Of a DNA stretch of 64,000 nucleotides, positions 1 through 8,848 are shown one piece after another. Location: the NCBI RefSeq assembly GCF_000426185.1, contig NZ_AUEW01000001.1, positions 186,001-250,000 on the forward strand. Reading direction: 5' to 3'. Below the pieces are notes generated by a model that saw only the letters and a list, made by a program, of their open reading frames with translations, searched no databases and had not been told where the DNA came from. Source of the DNA: Cellulomonas sp. URHD0024 (GTDB lineage Bacteria > Actinomycetota > Actinomycetes > Actinomycetales > Cellulomonadaceae). Each line of letters begins with the position of its first letter. Positions within the stretch are counted from its first letter, which is position 1. Position numbers and translations under genes: made by a program.

Positions 1-81
1 GCGCGACTCGGCAGACCAGACGGGGCCTTCGGCGAGCACATAGTGGCCGACGGTCGCGGGGTGCGCGGTGAAGGCTGTCAC
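1..81 (-). CDS. SMP-30/gluconolactonase-family protein, N-terminus only
   Basis: Only the first 27 codons are inside the window; the gene runs off the left edge. Translation from a GTG at 81 gives a start followed by LAEGPVW, the opening strand signature of SMP-30/gluconolactonase/LRE lactonases, which hydrolyse sugar lactones to sugar acids with a bound divalent metal. The GTG overlaps the stop of the IclR gene (GTGA), so the two are almost certainly cotranscribed. With the sugar-acid dehydratase across the divergent promoter, the likely role is the lactonase step upstream of dehydration. The short fragment limits confidence in the exact family. Confidence 0.7.
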   Translation of the reverse strand, partial: MTAFTAHPATVGHYVLAEGPVWSAESR

Positions 82-881
82 GCTCCCACCTCGTCGAACC
101 GGCCGTCGATGATGCGACGGATCTCGGGCAGACCCCCGACCAGGGCCGCAAGCGGCGTGCGGTAGGCCAGGCCGCTGATGCTGATCGCGCCGGACGGCTC
201 GCTCGGCGACGAGAGGTAGACCGGAAGGGCGACACAGGTGACGCCTGGCTCGTTCTCCTGGTCGTCGACGCTGTAGCCGCGCCGCCGCACGAGCTCGAGG
301 TGCTCGTTCAGCTCGCTGGCCGTGGTCGCGGTCCGCGGCGTCGGCCGAGCGAGCTCGCGATCGCCGACCCACTCCGTGACAGCACGGAGGTCGCGCAGCC
401 GGATCGCCAGCAGCATCTTGCCGACCGCGGTCGCGTGAGCGGGGTTGCGACCGCCGACCGTCGAGGTCAGGCGCATCGCGCCCATCGGGGGGTCGACCTT
501 CGCGCGGTAGACGACGTGCTCTCCGTCGAGCACCGCGTAGTGCGAGGTCTCACCGAAGCGTTCCGTGAGGCGGTGCAGGATCGGCTGAACACGGACATGA
601 TCAGGCCGTGCCTCATGGTTCGCGAAAGCCATGCGCAGGAACTCGTCGCCGAGGAGATACCGGCCGCGTCCGTCCTTCCCGGCCAGGCCCGCCTTGCACA
701 GCGAGGCGAGCGCGCGATGGACCGTCGGTTTGGCGCTCGCGACAGCACGGGCGAGTTCGTCAAGGCTTGCGCCGTCGGGATGCCGGGCAAGCTCGACGAG
801 CACGGCGAGGACACGATCGGAGCCGACGAGCTTGTCGTCGCCGGTCTGTTCCGCACTGGGGGCCGGGCGTGTACCGTGCAT
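78..881 (-). CDS. IclR-family transcriptional regulator
   Basis: A 267-residue protein with an N-terminal winged helix (VLAVLVELARHPDGASLDELARA, then the recognition helix around AKPTVHRALASL) and a C-terminal IclR effector domain (HATAVGKMLLA, YSVDDQENEPGVTCVALPV). IclR proteins are usually local regulators that bind small acids. It is divergent from the dehydratase and overlaps the lactonase start, so it probably controls this sugar-acid module. In-frame ATGs lie at 911, 893 and 881. I chose 881 because the two GTTCCA repeats that look like its operator lie at 885-910; starting at 911 would put them inside the coding sequence. None of the starts has a strong ribosome-binding site. Confidence 0.88.
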   Translation of the reverse strand: MHGTRPAPSAEQTGDDKLVGSDRVLAVLVELARHPDGASLDELARAVASAKPTVHRALASLCKAGLAGKDGRGRYLLGDEFLRMAFANHEARPDHVRVQPILHRLTERFGETSHYAVLDGEHVVYRAKVDPPMGAMRLTSTVGGRNPAHATAVGKMLLAIRLRDLRAVTEWVGDRELARPTPRTATTASELNEHLELVRRRGYSVDDQENEPGVTCVALPVYLSSPSEPSGAISISGLAYRTPLAALVGGLPEIRRIIDGRFDEVGA

Positions 882-884
882 GAG

Positions 885-910
885 GTTCCACATGCTAGAC
901 GTATGTTCCA
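885..910. promoter_or_regulatory. Putative IclR operator: GTTCCA direct repeat over divergent promoters
   Basis: GTTCCA occurs at 885-890 and again at 905-910, spaced 20 bp (two helical turns), with an ACAT/ATGT inverted pair between them. A plus-strand -10-like TATGTT at 902-907 overlaps the second copy and lies about 10 nt upstream of the GGAAGAAGG ribosome-binding site of the dehydratase. A minus-strand TAGCAT lies just upstream of the chosen IclR start. The arrangement fits autorepression plus control of the dehydratase; the binding protein is inferred. Confidence 0.45.
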
Positions 911-929
911 TTAAGCGGAAGAAGGCGCC

Positions 930-2672
930 GTGGCAACGTCAACCCATGCGGAGTCCGGCTCGCCGCGCCGAAGTGCCGAGTGGTACGCGGGGTCGGACCG
1001 CAACGCGTACATCCACCGGGCGTGGATGCGCCGCGGCCTCCCCGACAACGCCTTCGACGGTCGGCCCCACATCGCGATCGCCAACTCCGCCTCCGACCTC
1101 ACGCCCTGCAACGCACACCTCGACGAGGTCATGCAGAGCGTGAAAGCCGGCATCTTCGAGGCTGGCGGCATCCCGCTGAACCTCCCCGTGGTGTCTCTCG
1201 GCGAGACCCAGGTGCGTCCGACCGCGATGCTGTGGCGCAACATGGCCGCGATGGCGACCGAGGAGATGATCCGGGCGAACCCGATCGACGGCGTCGTGCT
1301 CCTCGGTGGCTGCGACAAGACGATCCCCGCGCTCCTGATGGCCGCGGCCTCCGTCGACCTTCCCGCGCTCGTCGTACCCGGCGGCCCGATGAAGACCGGC
1401 ACGTTCCAGGGCGTTGCCCTGGGCTGCGGCACGGACGTGTGGCGTCTGAGCGAGGAGGTGCGCGCCGGCACCCTCAGCCAGGAGCAGTTCCTGAAGAGCG
1501 AGTCGTCGATGATCTCGAGCAAGGGCCACTGCAACACGATGGGCACCGCCTCGACGATGGCGCTCGTCACCGAGGCACTGGGCATGTCGATTCCGGGTCT
1601 GGCCGGAACCAGCGCCGTCGACAGCCGCCTGCTCGAGAGCGCGCACGCGTCCGGACGCCTCGTCGTCGAGATGATCCTGGCCGGGCGCGGTCCGAGCAGC
1701 ATCCTCACCGAGGCCTCGTTCCACAACGCGATCGTCGCGCTGGCCGCGCTCGGCGGCTCCACCAACGCGGTCGTGCACCTGCTCGCGATCGCCGGCCGCC
1801 TCGGCATCGACCTGACGCTCGACGACTTCGACAGGATCGGGTCCGGCGTGCCGCTGCTGGTCAACCTCCAGCCTGCCGGCCGCTTCCTGGTGGACGACTT
1901 CCAGCGCGCCGGGGGGCTGCTGTCGGTCCTGCGCGAGGTCAGGGACCTCCTCGACCCGTCCGCGCTGACCGTCACCGGACGCCCGCTGGTCGAGCACCTG
2001 GACTCGGCGCGGGTCTGGGACCACGACGTCATCGCGGCGCGCGACCAGCCGCTGATCCCGGACGCCGGGATCGCCGTGCTGCGTGGCAACCTCGCGCCGG
2101 GCGGCGCGATCATCAAGCCGGCCGCCGCCTCCCCCCACCTGCTCACGCACCGCGGCAGGGCCGTCGTCTTCGACACGATCGAGGACATGCACGCGCGCAT
2201 CGACGACCCTGACCTGGACGTCGACGAGAGCTCGGTGCTCGTGCTGCGCGGCTGTGGGCCGAGGGGCTATCCCGGCATGCCGGAGGTGGCCAACATGCCG
2301 CTCCCGAAGAAGCTCCTCGCCCAGGGGGTGCGCGACATGGTCCGCGTCTGCGACGGGCGCATGAGCGGTACCGCGTACGGCACCGTGGTGCTGCACGTGA
2401 CGCCCGAGGCCGCGGCAGGCGGTGCGCTAGGCATCGTCGAGACCGGCGACTTCATCGTCCTGGACGTCCCGAACCGTCGGCTCGTCCTGGACGTGCCCCA
2501 GGAGGTGCTCGACCGTCGCACGCCGAACGCGGCGACGACCGCGGGGTACGCGAACCCGAAGCGAGGCTGGGAGCGCCTGTACGTCGACCACGTCATGGGC
2601 GCGGACACCGGCGCGGACCTCGACTTCCTGCAGGGTTCGAGCGGAAGCAAGGTCTCCCGGGAGTCGCACTAG
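930..2672 (+). CDS. IlvD/Edd-family sugar-acid dehydratase
   Basis: A 580-residue Fe-S dehydratase of the IlvD/Edd family. The cysteines expected to hold the cluster are visible in DLTPCNAH, GGCDKTIPA and KGHCNTMGTAST. The N-terminal SAEWYAGSDRNAYIHRAWM and the single-gene context beside a lactonase and an IclR regulator point to a sugar-acid (aldonate) dehydratase making a 2-keto-3-deoxy acid, rather than biosynthetic dihydroxy-acid dehydratase. The substrate (arabinonate, xylonate, fuconate or other) cannot be read from sequence. The GTG start at 930 follows GGAAGAAGG. A hairpin terminator follows the gene. Confidence 0.9.
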   Translation: MATSTHAESGSPRRSAEWYAGSDRNAYIHRAWMRRGLPDNAFDGRPHIAIANSASDLTPCNAHLDEVMQSVKAGIFEAGGIPLNLPVVSLGETQVRPTAMLWRNMAAMATEEMIRANPIDGVVLLGGCDKTIPALLMAAASVDLPALVVPGGPMKTGTFQGVALGCGTDVWRLSEEVRAGTLSQEQFLKSESSMISSKGHCNTMGTASTMALVTEALGMSIPGLAGTSAVDSRLLESAHASGRLVVEMILAGRGPSSILTEASFHNAIVALAALGGSTNAVVHLLAIAGRLGIDLTLDDFDRIGSGVPLLVNLQPAGRFLVDDFQRAGGLLSVLREVRDLLDPSALTVTGRPLVEHLDSARVWDHDVIAARDQPLIPDAGIAVLRGNLAPGGAIIKPAAASPHLLTHRGRAVVFDTIEDMHARIDDPDLDVDESSVLVLRGCGPRGYPGMPEVANMPLPKKLLAQGVRDMVRVCDGRMSGTAYGTVVLHVTPEAAAGGALGIVETGDFIVLDVPNRRLVLDVPQEVLDRRTPNAATTAGYANPKRGWERLYVDHVMGADTGADLDFLQGSSGSKVSRESH

Positions 2673-2757
2673 CGTCGCGCTCGGCATGCCACCACGGCTC
2701 ACCGCCGTCGACACCTGACTGCGGGACCTCCCGGCGTCCGCGGTTCGGTGCGGTGCT

Positions 2758-2781
2758 GCCGGGGGCGCGACGGCCCCCGGC
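2758..2781. terminator. Hairpin between convergent genes
   Basis: GCCGGGGGC at 2758-2766 pairs perfectly with GCCCCCGGC at 2773-2781 around a 6-nt loop. It sits between the convergent dehydratase and alcohol dehydrogenase stops, so it can serve both strands. There is no U-tract, as is common in actinobacteria. Confidence 0.6.
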
Positions 2782-2787
2782 GCAACC

Positions 2788-3816
2788 TCACGAGCGCAGG
2801 TCCATCACGACGCGGCCGTCGATCTCACCGCGCAGCATCTCCGCGAAGATGCCGTTGATGTCGTCGAGCGGTCGGATCGCGTACGTCGGGTGGATCAGGC
2901 CACGGGCGTAGAAGTCGAGCGCCTCGGTCATGTCCTTGCGCGTCCCGACGATCGATCCACGCACCGTCAGCCCGAGCAGCACCGTCGTGAAGATGTCGAG
3001 CGGGAACTGGTCCGGCGGCAGGCCGACGAGCGACACCGTGCCGCCTCGCCGCAGGGCACCGACCGCCTGCGGGAAAGCGTGGGCGTTGACCGCGGTCACC
3101 AGTGCGCCGTGCACGCCACCCGTGAGCTCCTGCAACCGTGCAGCCGGGTCCGCCTCGAGGGCGGCGTTCACGACGACCTCGGCGCCGTGCTTGGTGGCCA
3201 GCGCCAGCTTGGTGTCGTCGATGTCGATGGCCGCGACGCGGCGACCCATGGCGACCGCGTACTGCACCGCGAGGTGACCGAGCCCGCCGATCCCCGAGAT
3301 CAGCACCCACTCACCGGGGTGCGTGTCGGTCATCTTGAGCCCCTTGTAGACCGTGACCCCCGCGCACAGGACGGGCGCCGCGCCCGCCGGGTCGACGCCC
3401 GCCGGGATGATCGGGCAGTACCGCGAGTCCACGACCATGTACTGACCGAACGACCCGTCGACCGAGTACCCGCTGTTGCGCTGGTTCGGGCACAAGGTCT
3501 CCCACCCGGTCTCGCAGTACTCGCACTCGCCACAGGCCGACCAGAGCCAGGCGTTCCCCACCCGGTCCCCGACGGCGACCCGCGTGACGAGGTCACCGAC
3601 CGCTACGACGTGCCCGACGCCCTCATGCCCTGGGATGAACGGCGGCGTGGGCTTGACCGGCCAGTCTCCACGGGCGGCGTGCAGGTCGGTGTGGCACACC
3701 CCTGAGTAGTCGACCCGGACGAGTGCCTCGTGCGGTTCGATCGCCGGGATGGCGACCTCCGCGACGTCGAGATCCGTGGTGAACGACCGGACGACGCCGG
3801 CCCTCATGGTCTCCAT
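2788..3816 (-). CDS. Zinc-dependent alcohol dehydrogenase (AdhP-like)
   Basis: A 342-residue medium-chain dehydrogenase, NAD(P)-dependent. Catalytic zinc ligands are C41 (GVCHTD) and the H64-E65 pair in GHEGVGHV. The structural zinc uses C95, C98, C101 and C109. The Rossmann glycine motif is [15 protein letters not shown]. Length and motifs match AdhP/AdhA-type ethanol-active enzymes that interconvert primary alcohols and aldehydes. The ATG at 3816 has GAGGAG about 8 nt upstream; a much longer open frame continues upstream but its extra sequence has no dehydrogenase character. Divergent from methylglyoxal synthase over 165 nt, which may mean that aldehyde stress is a shared signal. Confidence 0.93.
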   Translation of the reverse strand: METMRAGVVRSFTTDLDVAEVAIPAIEPHEALVRVDYSGVCHTDLHAARGDWPVKPTPPFIPGHEGVGHVVAVGDLVTRVAVGDRVGNAWLWSACGECEYCETGWETLCPNQRNSGYSVDGSFGQYMVVDSRYCPIIPAGVDPAGAAPVLCAGVTVYKGLKMTDTHPGEWVLISGIGGLGHLAVQYAVAMGRRVAAIDIDDTKLALATKHGAEVVVNAALEADPAARLQELTGGVHGALVTAVNAHAFPQAVGALRRGGTVSLVGLPPDQFPLDIFTTVLLGLTVRGSIVGTRKDMTEALDFYARGLIHPTYAIRPLDDINGIFAEMLRGEIDGRVVMDLRS

Positions 3817-3981
3817 GGTGCGCACTCCTCGCTGAGTAGTCGCCCGGTGACGGGCACCCCGCGACGATGCGGGGTTCCCTCCAGCGTTCGCCCGGCGCGC
3901 ACCGGCCGACAGGGCCGAAGGGCCCCCCCGCGACGGGCGGTGGACCGTGCGGGCAGACTGGTCTCGACCACGGAGGCCGGC

Positions 3982-4440
3982 ATGGACGGAATCAGCACTC
4001 AGCACCACATCGCGCTCGTCGCGCACGACAACAAGAAGGTGGAGCTGCTGCGGTGGGCGGAGTACAACCGCGGAACGCTCTCGCAGCACACGCTCTACGC
4101 CACGGGTACGACCGGCACGATGCTCGAGTACGAGCTCGGGCTCCCCGTGCACCGGTTCCTGTCCGGGCCGGTGGGCGGCGACCAGCAGATCGGCGCTCGG
4201 ATCGCCGAGGGCGGCATCTCCATGCTGATCTTCTTCTGGGACCCGCTCGAGCCGCAGCCGCACGACCCCGACGTCAAGGCGTTGCTCCGCATCGCGACCG
4301 TGTGGAACGTCCCGATGGCGTGCAACGTCGCCACGGCGGACATGATCATCTCGTCGCCTCTCCTCGCGAGCGACTACGAGAACGCGCGACCGGATCTGAG
4401 CCCTCGAGCATGGGAGGTCCCGCCCGCGTCGACGACGTGA
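3982..4440 (+). CDS. mgsA: Methylglyoxal synthase
   Basis: A 152-residue cytosolic enzyme that converts dihydroxyacetone phosphate to methylglyoxal and phosphate, a bypass of lower glycolysis. Family motifs are all present: GTTG (42-45) for phosphate binding, GGDQQIGA with D67 equivalent to the E. coli catalytic aspartate, and [13 protein letters not shown] carrying H94 and D97. The length equals the E. coli enzyme. The ATG at 3982 has GGAGG 5-6 nt upstream; an upstream extension of the frame is G/C-rich and unlike the family. Divergent from the alcohol dehydrogenase. Confidence 0.95.
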   Translation: MDGISTQHHIALVAHDNKKVELLRWAEYNRGTLSQHTLYATGTTGTMLEYELGLPVHRFLSGPVGGDQQIGARIAEGGISMLIFFWDPLEPQPHDPDVKALLRIATVWNVPMACNVATADMIISSPLLASDYENARPDLSPRAWEVPPASTT

Positions 4441-4548
4441 CGTGGTCGGGTATTTCGGGCCGTCCTCCCCGTTCTTCACCTTGAACGCCCGGGTCTGGTG
4501 GACCGATGACCCACAGGGCGATCATGGGCACAGCGGGAGGAGAGTGCG

Positions 4549-5373
4549 ATGACGCGCGAGTTCGACCCGGGATATCGAGGCCGCTTCCGGTCGCTGGTGC
4601 TGAGCTATCCGGGCGAGTCGGTGTACCCGGCCGACTCCTTCCGGGTCGAGTGGGGCCCGATCTTCCATCGCGGCCGCACGGACGGATCCGCGCGTGTCCT
4701 GGTGATCGGCCAGGATCCGGCCGCCCACGAGACGATCACGCGCAGGATCCTGGTCGGCGAGGCGGGCCAGCGCGCCCAGGGATTCCTGGCGCGGCTCGGC
4801 ATCACGCGCAGCTACGTCTTCGTCAACACGTTCCTGTACTCGGTGTACGGCCAGGGCGGCGGGGCGCGGCACATCGGGGACCCGGGGATCACGCGCTACC
4901 GGAATCGGTGGATCGACGCGATCGTGAAGGGTCAGCAGGTCGAGGCGATCATCACCCTCGGTCAGCTGGCCGACCAGGCGTACCAGGCCTGGCGGGCGAC
5001 CCCGACCGGAGCGTCCAGCCAGGCTGCGTACATCACCATCAAGCACCCGACGTATCCCGAGTCCGCCAGCGCGTCCGGGTCGATCACGAAGGCAGAGGCG
5101 TTCCTCCGGCTCTGCCGGTCGTGGAACGAGGGCCTGGACGCCCTGCACGGGGTCGTCACGCCGGACGTCCCAGTACCGCTGCGGCACTACGGGTCGACGA
5201 TCACGCCCGAGGACCTGGCGCCCATCCCCGACGTCGACCTGCCACCCGGACTGCCTGCCTGGATGGGCGACCTCGACGCGTGGGCGGCCCGGACCGGCGT
5301 GGACGCTCAGCACAAGCGGGCGACGATCACCGTCACGGTGCCGACCCGGTTCCGCACCTGGCCCGTGCTCTAG
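4549..5373 (+). CDS. Uracil-DNA-glycosylase-fold protein
   Basis: A 274-residue protein with the core of the uracil-DNA glycosylase superfamily. VLVIGQDPAAHE (51-61) matches the water-activating GQDP motif; FVNTF (91-95) is the base-stacking strand; IKHPTYPES (164-172) occupies the place of the HPS DNA-intercalating motif. The middle (ILVGEAGQRAQGFLARLGI) resembles the G-G-L segment of family 4/5 enzymes without their clear Fe-S cysteines. It heads a tight operon with an amidohydrolase (10-nt gap) and a peptidase, so its role may not be general repair. The ATG has GGAGGAG upstream. The family is fairly secure; the substrate is not. Confidence 0.75.
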   Translation: MTREFDPGYRGRFRSLVLSYPGESVYPADSFRVEWGPIFHRGRTDGSARVLVIGQDPAAHETITRRILVGEAGQRAQGFLARLGITRSYVFVNTFLYSVYGQGGGARHIGDPGITRYRNRWIDAIVKGQQVEAIITLGQLADQAYQAWRATPTGASSQAAYITIKHPTYPESASASGSITKAEAFLRLCRSWNEGLDALHGVVTPDVPVPLRHYGSTITPEDLAPIPDVDLPPGLPAWMGDLDAWAARTGVDAQHKRATITVTVPTRFRTWPVL

Positions 5374-5383
5374 GGGGCGGCCG

Positions 5384-6925
5384 GTGTCACAGCTCGTGAT
5401 CTCTGGTCAGGTCGCCCCGATGGTGGGCGACGTGCCGGCGCCGCCACGCCGCGGCCGGGTCTGGATCCGCGACGACGCCGTCGCCGACGTGACGTTCGAC
5501 GACCGGGAGATCGACGGCTTCGCCGATGCGCCGCGCGTCGACGTGGGCGACTCGTTCGTGCTGCCGGGCTTCATCGACATGCACAACCACCTGGCCTACA
5601 ACGTCCTCCCGCTGTGGTCGGAGCCGCATCGGACAGAACCGTGGTTGCACAACAAGCACTGGACGCAGGCCGACACGTACACCGAGTCCGTGACCGAACC
5701 GGCCTGGACGTACGCCAAGGCGTGTCCGGAAGCCCTCCTGGGCTACGTGCAGGTGCGCGAGATGGCCGGTGGGGCGACGTCCGCTCAGGGGTGGCCGTCG
5801 TCGAACCGCGGCTACCAGATCGTCATGCGGAGCGTCGACGACGAACGGGCCGGGCGGGACGGCAAGGTCGGGGACGACCTGATCTACACCTCGGTCGTGA
5901 CCAAGACCGGCGACGCCCTGGTCACGGCGGTGCGCCGGATGGAGAGCGGCGCCGGGTTCATCTACCACTGTGCCGAAGGCCAGAAGGACTCCCGCGTCCG
6001 CCGCGACTTCACGGACCTCGGAGGCGACGACGGGCTCCTGCCGACGTTCATCGGCATCCACTGCTGCGCCCTGACACCGGAGGACTGGCTCCAGTGGCCG
6101 CAGCCGGAGGCCGGGGGAGTCGTCTGGTCGCCGCTGTCGAATCTCGTCCTGTACCGGGACACCACCCTGATCGACGATGCCAGGTCCCGCGGGGTGCGCG
6201 TGTGTCTCGGCTCCGACTGGGGCCCGTCGGGCACCCGCAACCTGCTGGGGGAGATGAAGGTCGCGCGGGTCGCCGCCCACCACTTCGGCTACTCCCTCAG
6301 CGACCGTGACATCGTCCAGATGGTCACGTCCAACCCCGGCGACCTCCTCGCGCGGTGCTGGGGGAGGCAGATCGGACGGCTGGCCCCCGGCAGCTACGCC
6401 GACGTCACCGTCCTGCGCGGACACGGTCCCGGCGATGCCTGGAGCCAGATCCTCGCGGCGACGGAGCAGCACGTCGAGCTCGTCGTCGTGGGTGGGGTGC
6501 CGCGGTACGGCGACGAGGACCTGATGCTCGCCGCCGGCGCACCGGGCAGCTTCTCGATGACGGTCCGGCGGCGCCGCAAGCTCGTGGCGGTGCCGGACCC
6601 GACCGACGCCACCCGCGCCTGGTCGTGGGACGCCATCATGGGCGCGCTCACCACCGTGCAGGCCGACCCGTCGGGTGCGATCGCCGACGCCTCCGCACGA
6701 GCCATGGCGGGTCCACGGTTCGCCGACGACGCCACCCTCGAGCTGTTCCTCGACATGCCCGACGCGCGGCGCACCGGACGGGCAGGGCCGCCCAAGGACC
6801 CCGGGTCGGTGCACATCCCGCCCGTGCCGCCGATCGAGCACGACGGCGCCTACTTCGACGCACTCGACGCCAACCCGATCCAGAAGGGGATCCTCTCGCA
6901 CCTGAGGCAGGAGTTCGGGCTGTGA
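5384..6925 (+). CDS. Amidohydrolase-family metal-dependent hydrolase
   Basis: A 513-residue protein of the amidohydrolase superfamily. The hallmarks are LPGFIDMHNHLAYN (HxH metal ligands), later histidines in YHCAEGQKD and IHCCALTPEDW, and the catalytic aspartate in CLGSDWGPSGTRNLL. The fold and motifs resemble cytosine/guanine deaminases and chlorohydrolases, which act on ring amino or halide groups, but the substrate is unknown. The N- and C-terminal beta-sandwich portions are present, with a C-terminal tail of about 100 residues beyond the usual end. The GTG start is preceded by AGGGGG. The stop overlaps the next start by 4 nt, so translation is coupled. Confidence 0.85.
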   Translation: MSQLVISGQVAPMVGDVPAPPRRGRVWIRDDAVADVTFDDREIDGFADAPRVDVGDSFVLPGFIDMHNHLAYNVLPLWSEPHRTEPWLHNKHWTQADTYTESVTEPAWTYAKACPEALLGYVQVREMAGGATSAQGWPSSNRGYQIVMRSVDDERAGRDGKVGDDLIYTSVVTKTGDALVTAVRRMESGAGFIYHCAEGQKDSRVRRDFTDLGGDDGLLPTFIGIHCCALTPEDWLQWPQPEAGGVVWSPLSNLVLYRDTTLIDDARSRGVRVCLGSDWGPSGTRNLLGEMKVARVAAHHFGYSLSDRDIVQMVTSNPGDLLARCWGRQIGRLAPGSYADVTVLRGHGPGDAWSQILAATEQHVELVVVGGVPRYGDEDLMLAAGAPGSFSMTVRRRRKLVAVPDPTDATRAWSWDAIMGALTTVQADPSGAIADASARAMAGPRFADDATLELFLDMPDARRTGRAGPPKDPGSVHIPPVPPIEHDGAYFDALDANPIQKGILSHLRQEFGL

Positions 6926-8580
6926 ATGAGCTGCCCGAGATGACCCGGCAGGCTCGGCGGGGCCGCCCGCTCCGGCAGGTGCCGGGTCTGGCCGACGATC
7001 GGTCCGAGCCGCCCGTCGAGCTGACCGTCCCGCAGCGGCACGACCTGGTCGACCTGTGGAGCCGGCTCCTGACCGACGTCTACGTCCACTACGACCAGAA
7101 GAAGGCGCTGTACGGGTACGACCCCGTGCGTGCCCTGCTGGCGTTGCGTCGCCAGATCCCGTACCTCGGCCCGGCCGAGTTCCTGCGCGAGCTCACGCTC
7201 GCGATCAACCGGCTCCGCGACCAGCACACCCAGCTCTACGTGCGGGGCACGGACCTCCGACGGCCGTCGTTGGTGGCGACCCTGCCGTTCCTCGTCGAGG
7301 TCTACGGCGACTACCGCACGCCGACGTACGTGGTGACCAAGGTCAGCGAGCCCTGCGACGGCTTCGCGCCCGGAGTCCGCGTGACGACGTGGAACGGCGT
7401 CCCCTTCTCGCGCGCCGTGGACCTGTACGCCGACACCCTGACCGGCGGCCGGCCCGACGCCCGACGCGCCCGTGCCCTGGAGACCATGACGCAACGTCCC
7501 CTCGGGTTCCTGCCTCGACCCGACGAGCTGTGGGTGGACATCGGCTACCGAGACCCCGCCGCAGGGGACGCAGCGGACCGGACGATCCGGTTCGAGTGGC
7601 ACGCGATCGCGCCGGCGACGGCGTCGACCGCGCCCGACGCGGTGGAGCTGCGCACGCGCCGCGCGGTCGACTCCACCAGCGAGACCGCGCGACGGGCGCG
7701 CAAGCTGCTCTTCCAGCCGGGGCTCTGGCAGCAGGACCTGGCCGGGCCCGACCTCGTCGCTCGGGCGTCGTCCTGGATGCCGACCGCGCTGCCGGACGCG
7801 ATCTCTGCCCGCGAGGTCCCGACCAGCCACGGAGTCGTCGGCTACCTGCGCCTGTGGACGTTCGACGTCGGCCACAGCGACGAGTTCCTCGACGAGATCG
7901 ACCGGGTCGTGCGCGCACTGCCGAGCCGAGGCCTGATCATCGACGTCCGCTCCAACCCCGGCGGGGTGATCGAGGTCGCGGAACGCCTCCTGCAGCTGTT
8001 CACGACGAAGACGGTCGAGCCCGTCCGCTTCGCGCTGCGTGCCACTGCGACGATCGCCGCGCTCGCCGACGCCGACGGCAACGGTGCGGACCTCGCCGAC
8101 TGGGCGGCGTCGGTGCGGACCGCGATCGACCTGGGCGAGGTGTACTCGCAGCACCTGCCCATCTCGGACCCCGAGCGGTGCAACGGCCGTCCCGTGGCCT
8201 ACCGCGGCCCGGTGGTGGTCGTCGTCGACCCGACCACGTTCTCCAGCGGCGACATCTTCACCGCGGGGATCGCCGACCACGGCATCGGCCAGGTCGTGTC
8301 GATCGGCGCGGCGACGGGCGCGGGGGGAGCCAACGTCTGGACCCACGACGACATCGAGTACGCGCACCACGTCGCCGGAGTGCCGCTGCCACCTCGGCCA
8401 CCTGGGATCGGGTACTCCATCGCCGTACGACGCGCCGCGCGGTCAGGGACAGCCGCGGGGCTGGCGATCGAGGACGTCGGTGTGCCGGGCGAGGAGCCGT
8501 ACACCATGACCGAGCGCGACGTCCTGGACGGCAACCACGACCTCATCGAGTTCTGCGCACGACTGCTCACCACGATGTGA
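6922..8580 (+). CDS. S41-type (tricorn/IRBP-like) peptidase
   Basis: A 552-residue protein. The C-terminal half is an S41 peptidase core: GYLRLWTFDV, GLIIDVRSNPGG, then VVVDPTTFSSGDIFTAG, where S441/S442 sit in the nucleophile position, and GAATGAGG. The lysine of CtpA-type Ser-Lys dyads is not seen there, so it resembles the Ser-Glu tricorn/IRBP branch. There is no signal peptide or obvious PDZ domain, so it is probably cytoplasmic. The N-terminal 250 residues are of unclear fold. The GTG at 6922 overlaps the amidohydrolase stop (GTGA); an ATG at 6940 is the alternative. Confidence 0.75.
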   Translation: MNELPEMTRQARRGRPLRQVPGLADDRSEPPVELTVPQRHDLVDLWSRLLTDVYVHYDQKKALYGYDPVRALLALRRQIPYLGPAEFLRELTLAINRLRDQHTQLYVRGTDLRRPSLVATLPFLVEVYGDYRTPTYVVTKVSEPCDGFAPGVRVTTWNGVPFSRAVDLYADTLTGGRPDARRARALETMTQRPLGFLPRPDELWVDIGYRDPAAGDAADRTIRFEWHAIAPATASTAPDAVELRTRRAVDSTSETARRARKLLFQPGLWQQDLAGPDLVARASSWMPTALPDAISAREVPTSHGVVGYLRLWTFDVGHSDEFLDEIDRVVRALPSRGLIIDVRSNPGGVIEVAERLLQLFTTKTVEPVRFALRATATIAALADADGNGADLADWAASVRTAIDLGEVYSQHLPISDPERCNGRPVAYRGPVVVVVDPTTFSSGDIFTAGIADHGIGQVVSIGAATGAGGANVWTHDDIEYAHHVAGVPLPPRPPGIGYSIAVRRAARSGTAAGLAIEDVGVPGEEPYTMTERDVLDGNHDLIEFCARLLTTM

Positions 8581-8687
8581 CGTCTGGACACGGACTCGGT
8601 CGTCGAGCTGCAGGGCCGACGACGAACGCGTCGGGGGCACGTCGCGTCGCGTGGACAGCGCGAGCGGCGCGCTGTAGTCCTAGGCAG

Positions 8688-8701
8688 GTGAACCGGTTCA
8701 C
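8688..8701. promoter_or_regulatory. Perfect 14-bp palindrome, LacI-type operator candidate
   Basis: GTGAACC followed directly by GGTTCAC, symmetric around a CG centre. LacI/GalR-family operators have this form. It lies in the 268-nt gap between the peptidase and the epimerase, 148 nt upstream of the epimerase start. The rest of the gap shows no other feature. No LacI gene is in the window, so the regulator is unknown. Confidence 0.45.
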
Positions 8702-8848
8702 AGTCGCGGATGAGGCCGCGCCGCTGTCCCGCGAGGCCGACGACCCGCCCGGCGTGCACCTGTCCTGGTCGCGGGCCGCCTCAGACCCCGCGCGCCACCG
8801 CCGGGCACCGTCGGGGCAAGGGTCGCCGTGGCCCGAGGAGCGTCGTCG

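Noticed and set aside
3817..4479. N-terminal extension of the zinc alcohol dehydrogenase
   Set aside because: The added sequence is Arg-rich, antisense to mgsA, and an ATG with a good ribosome-binding site begins the true protein.
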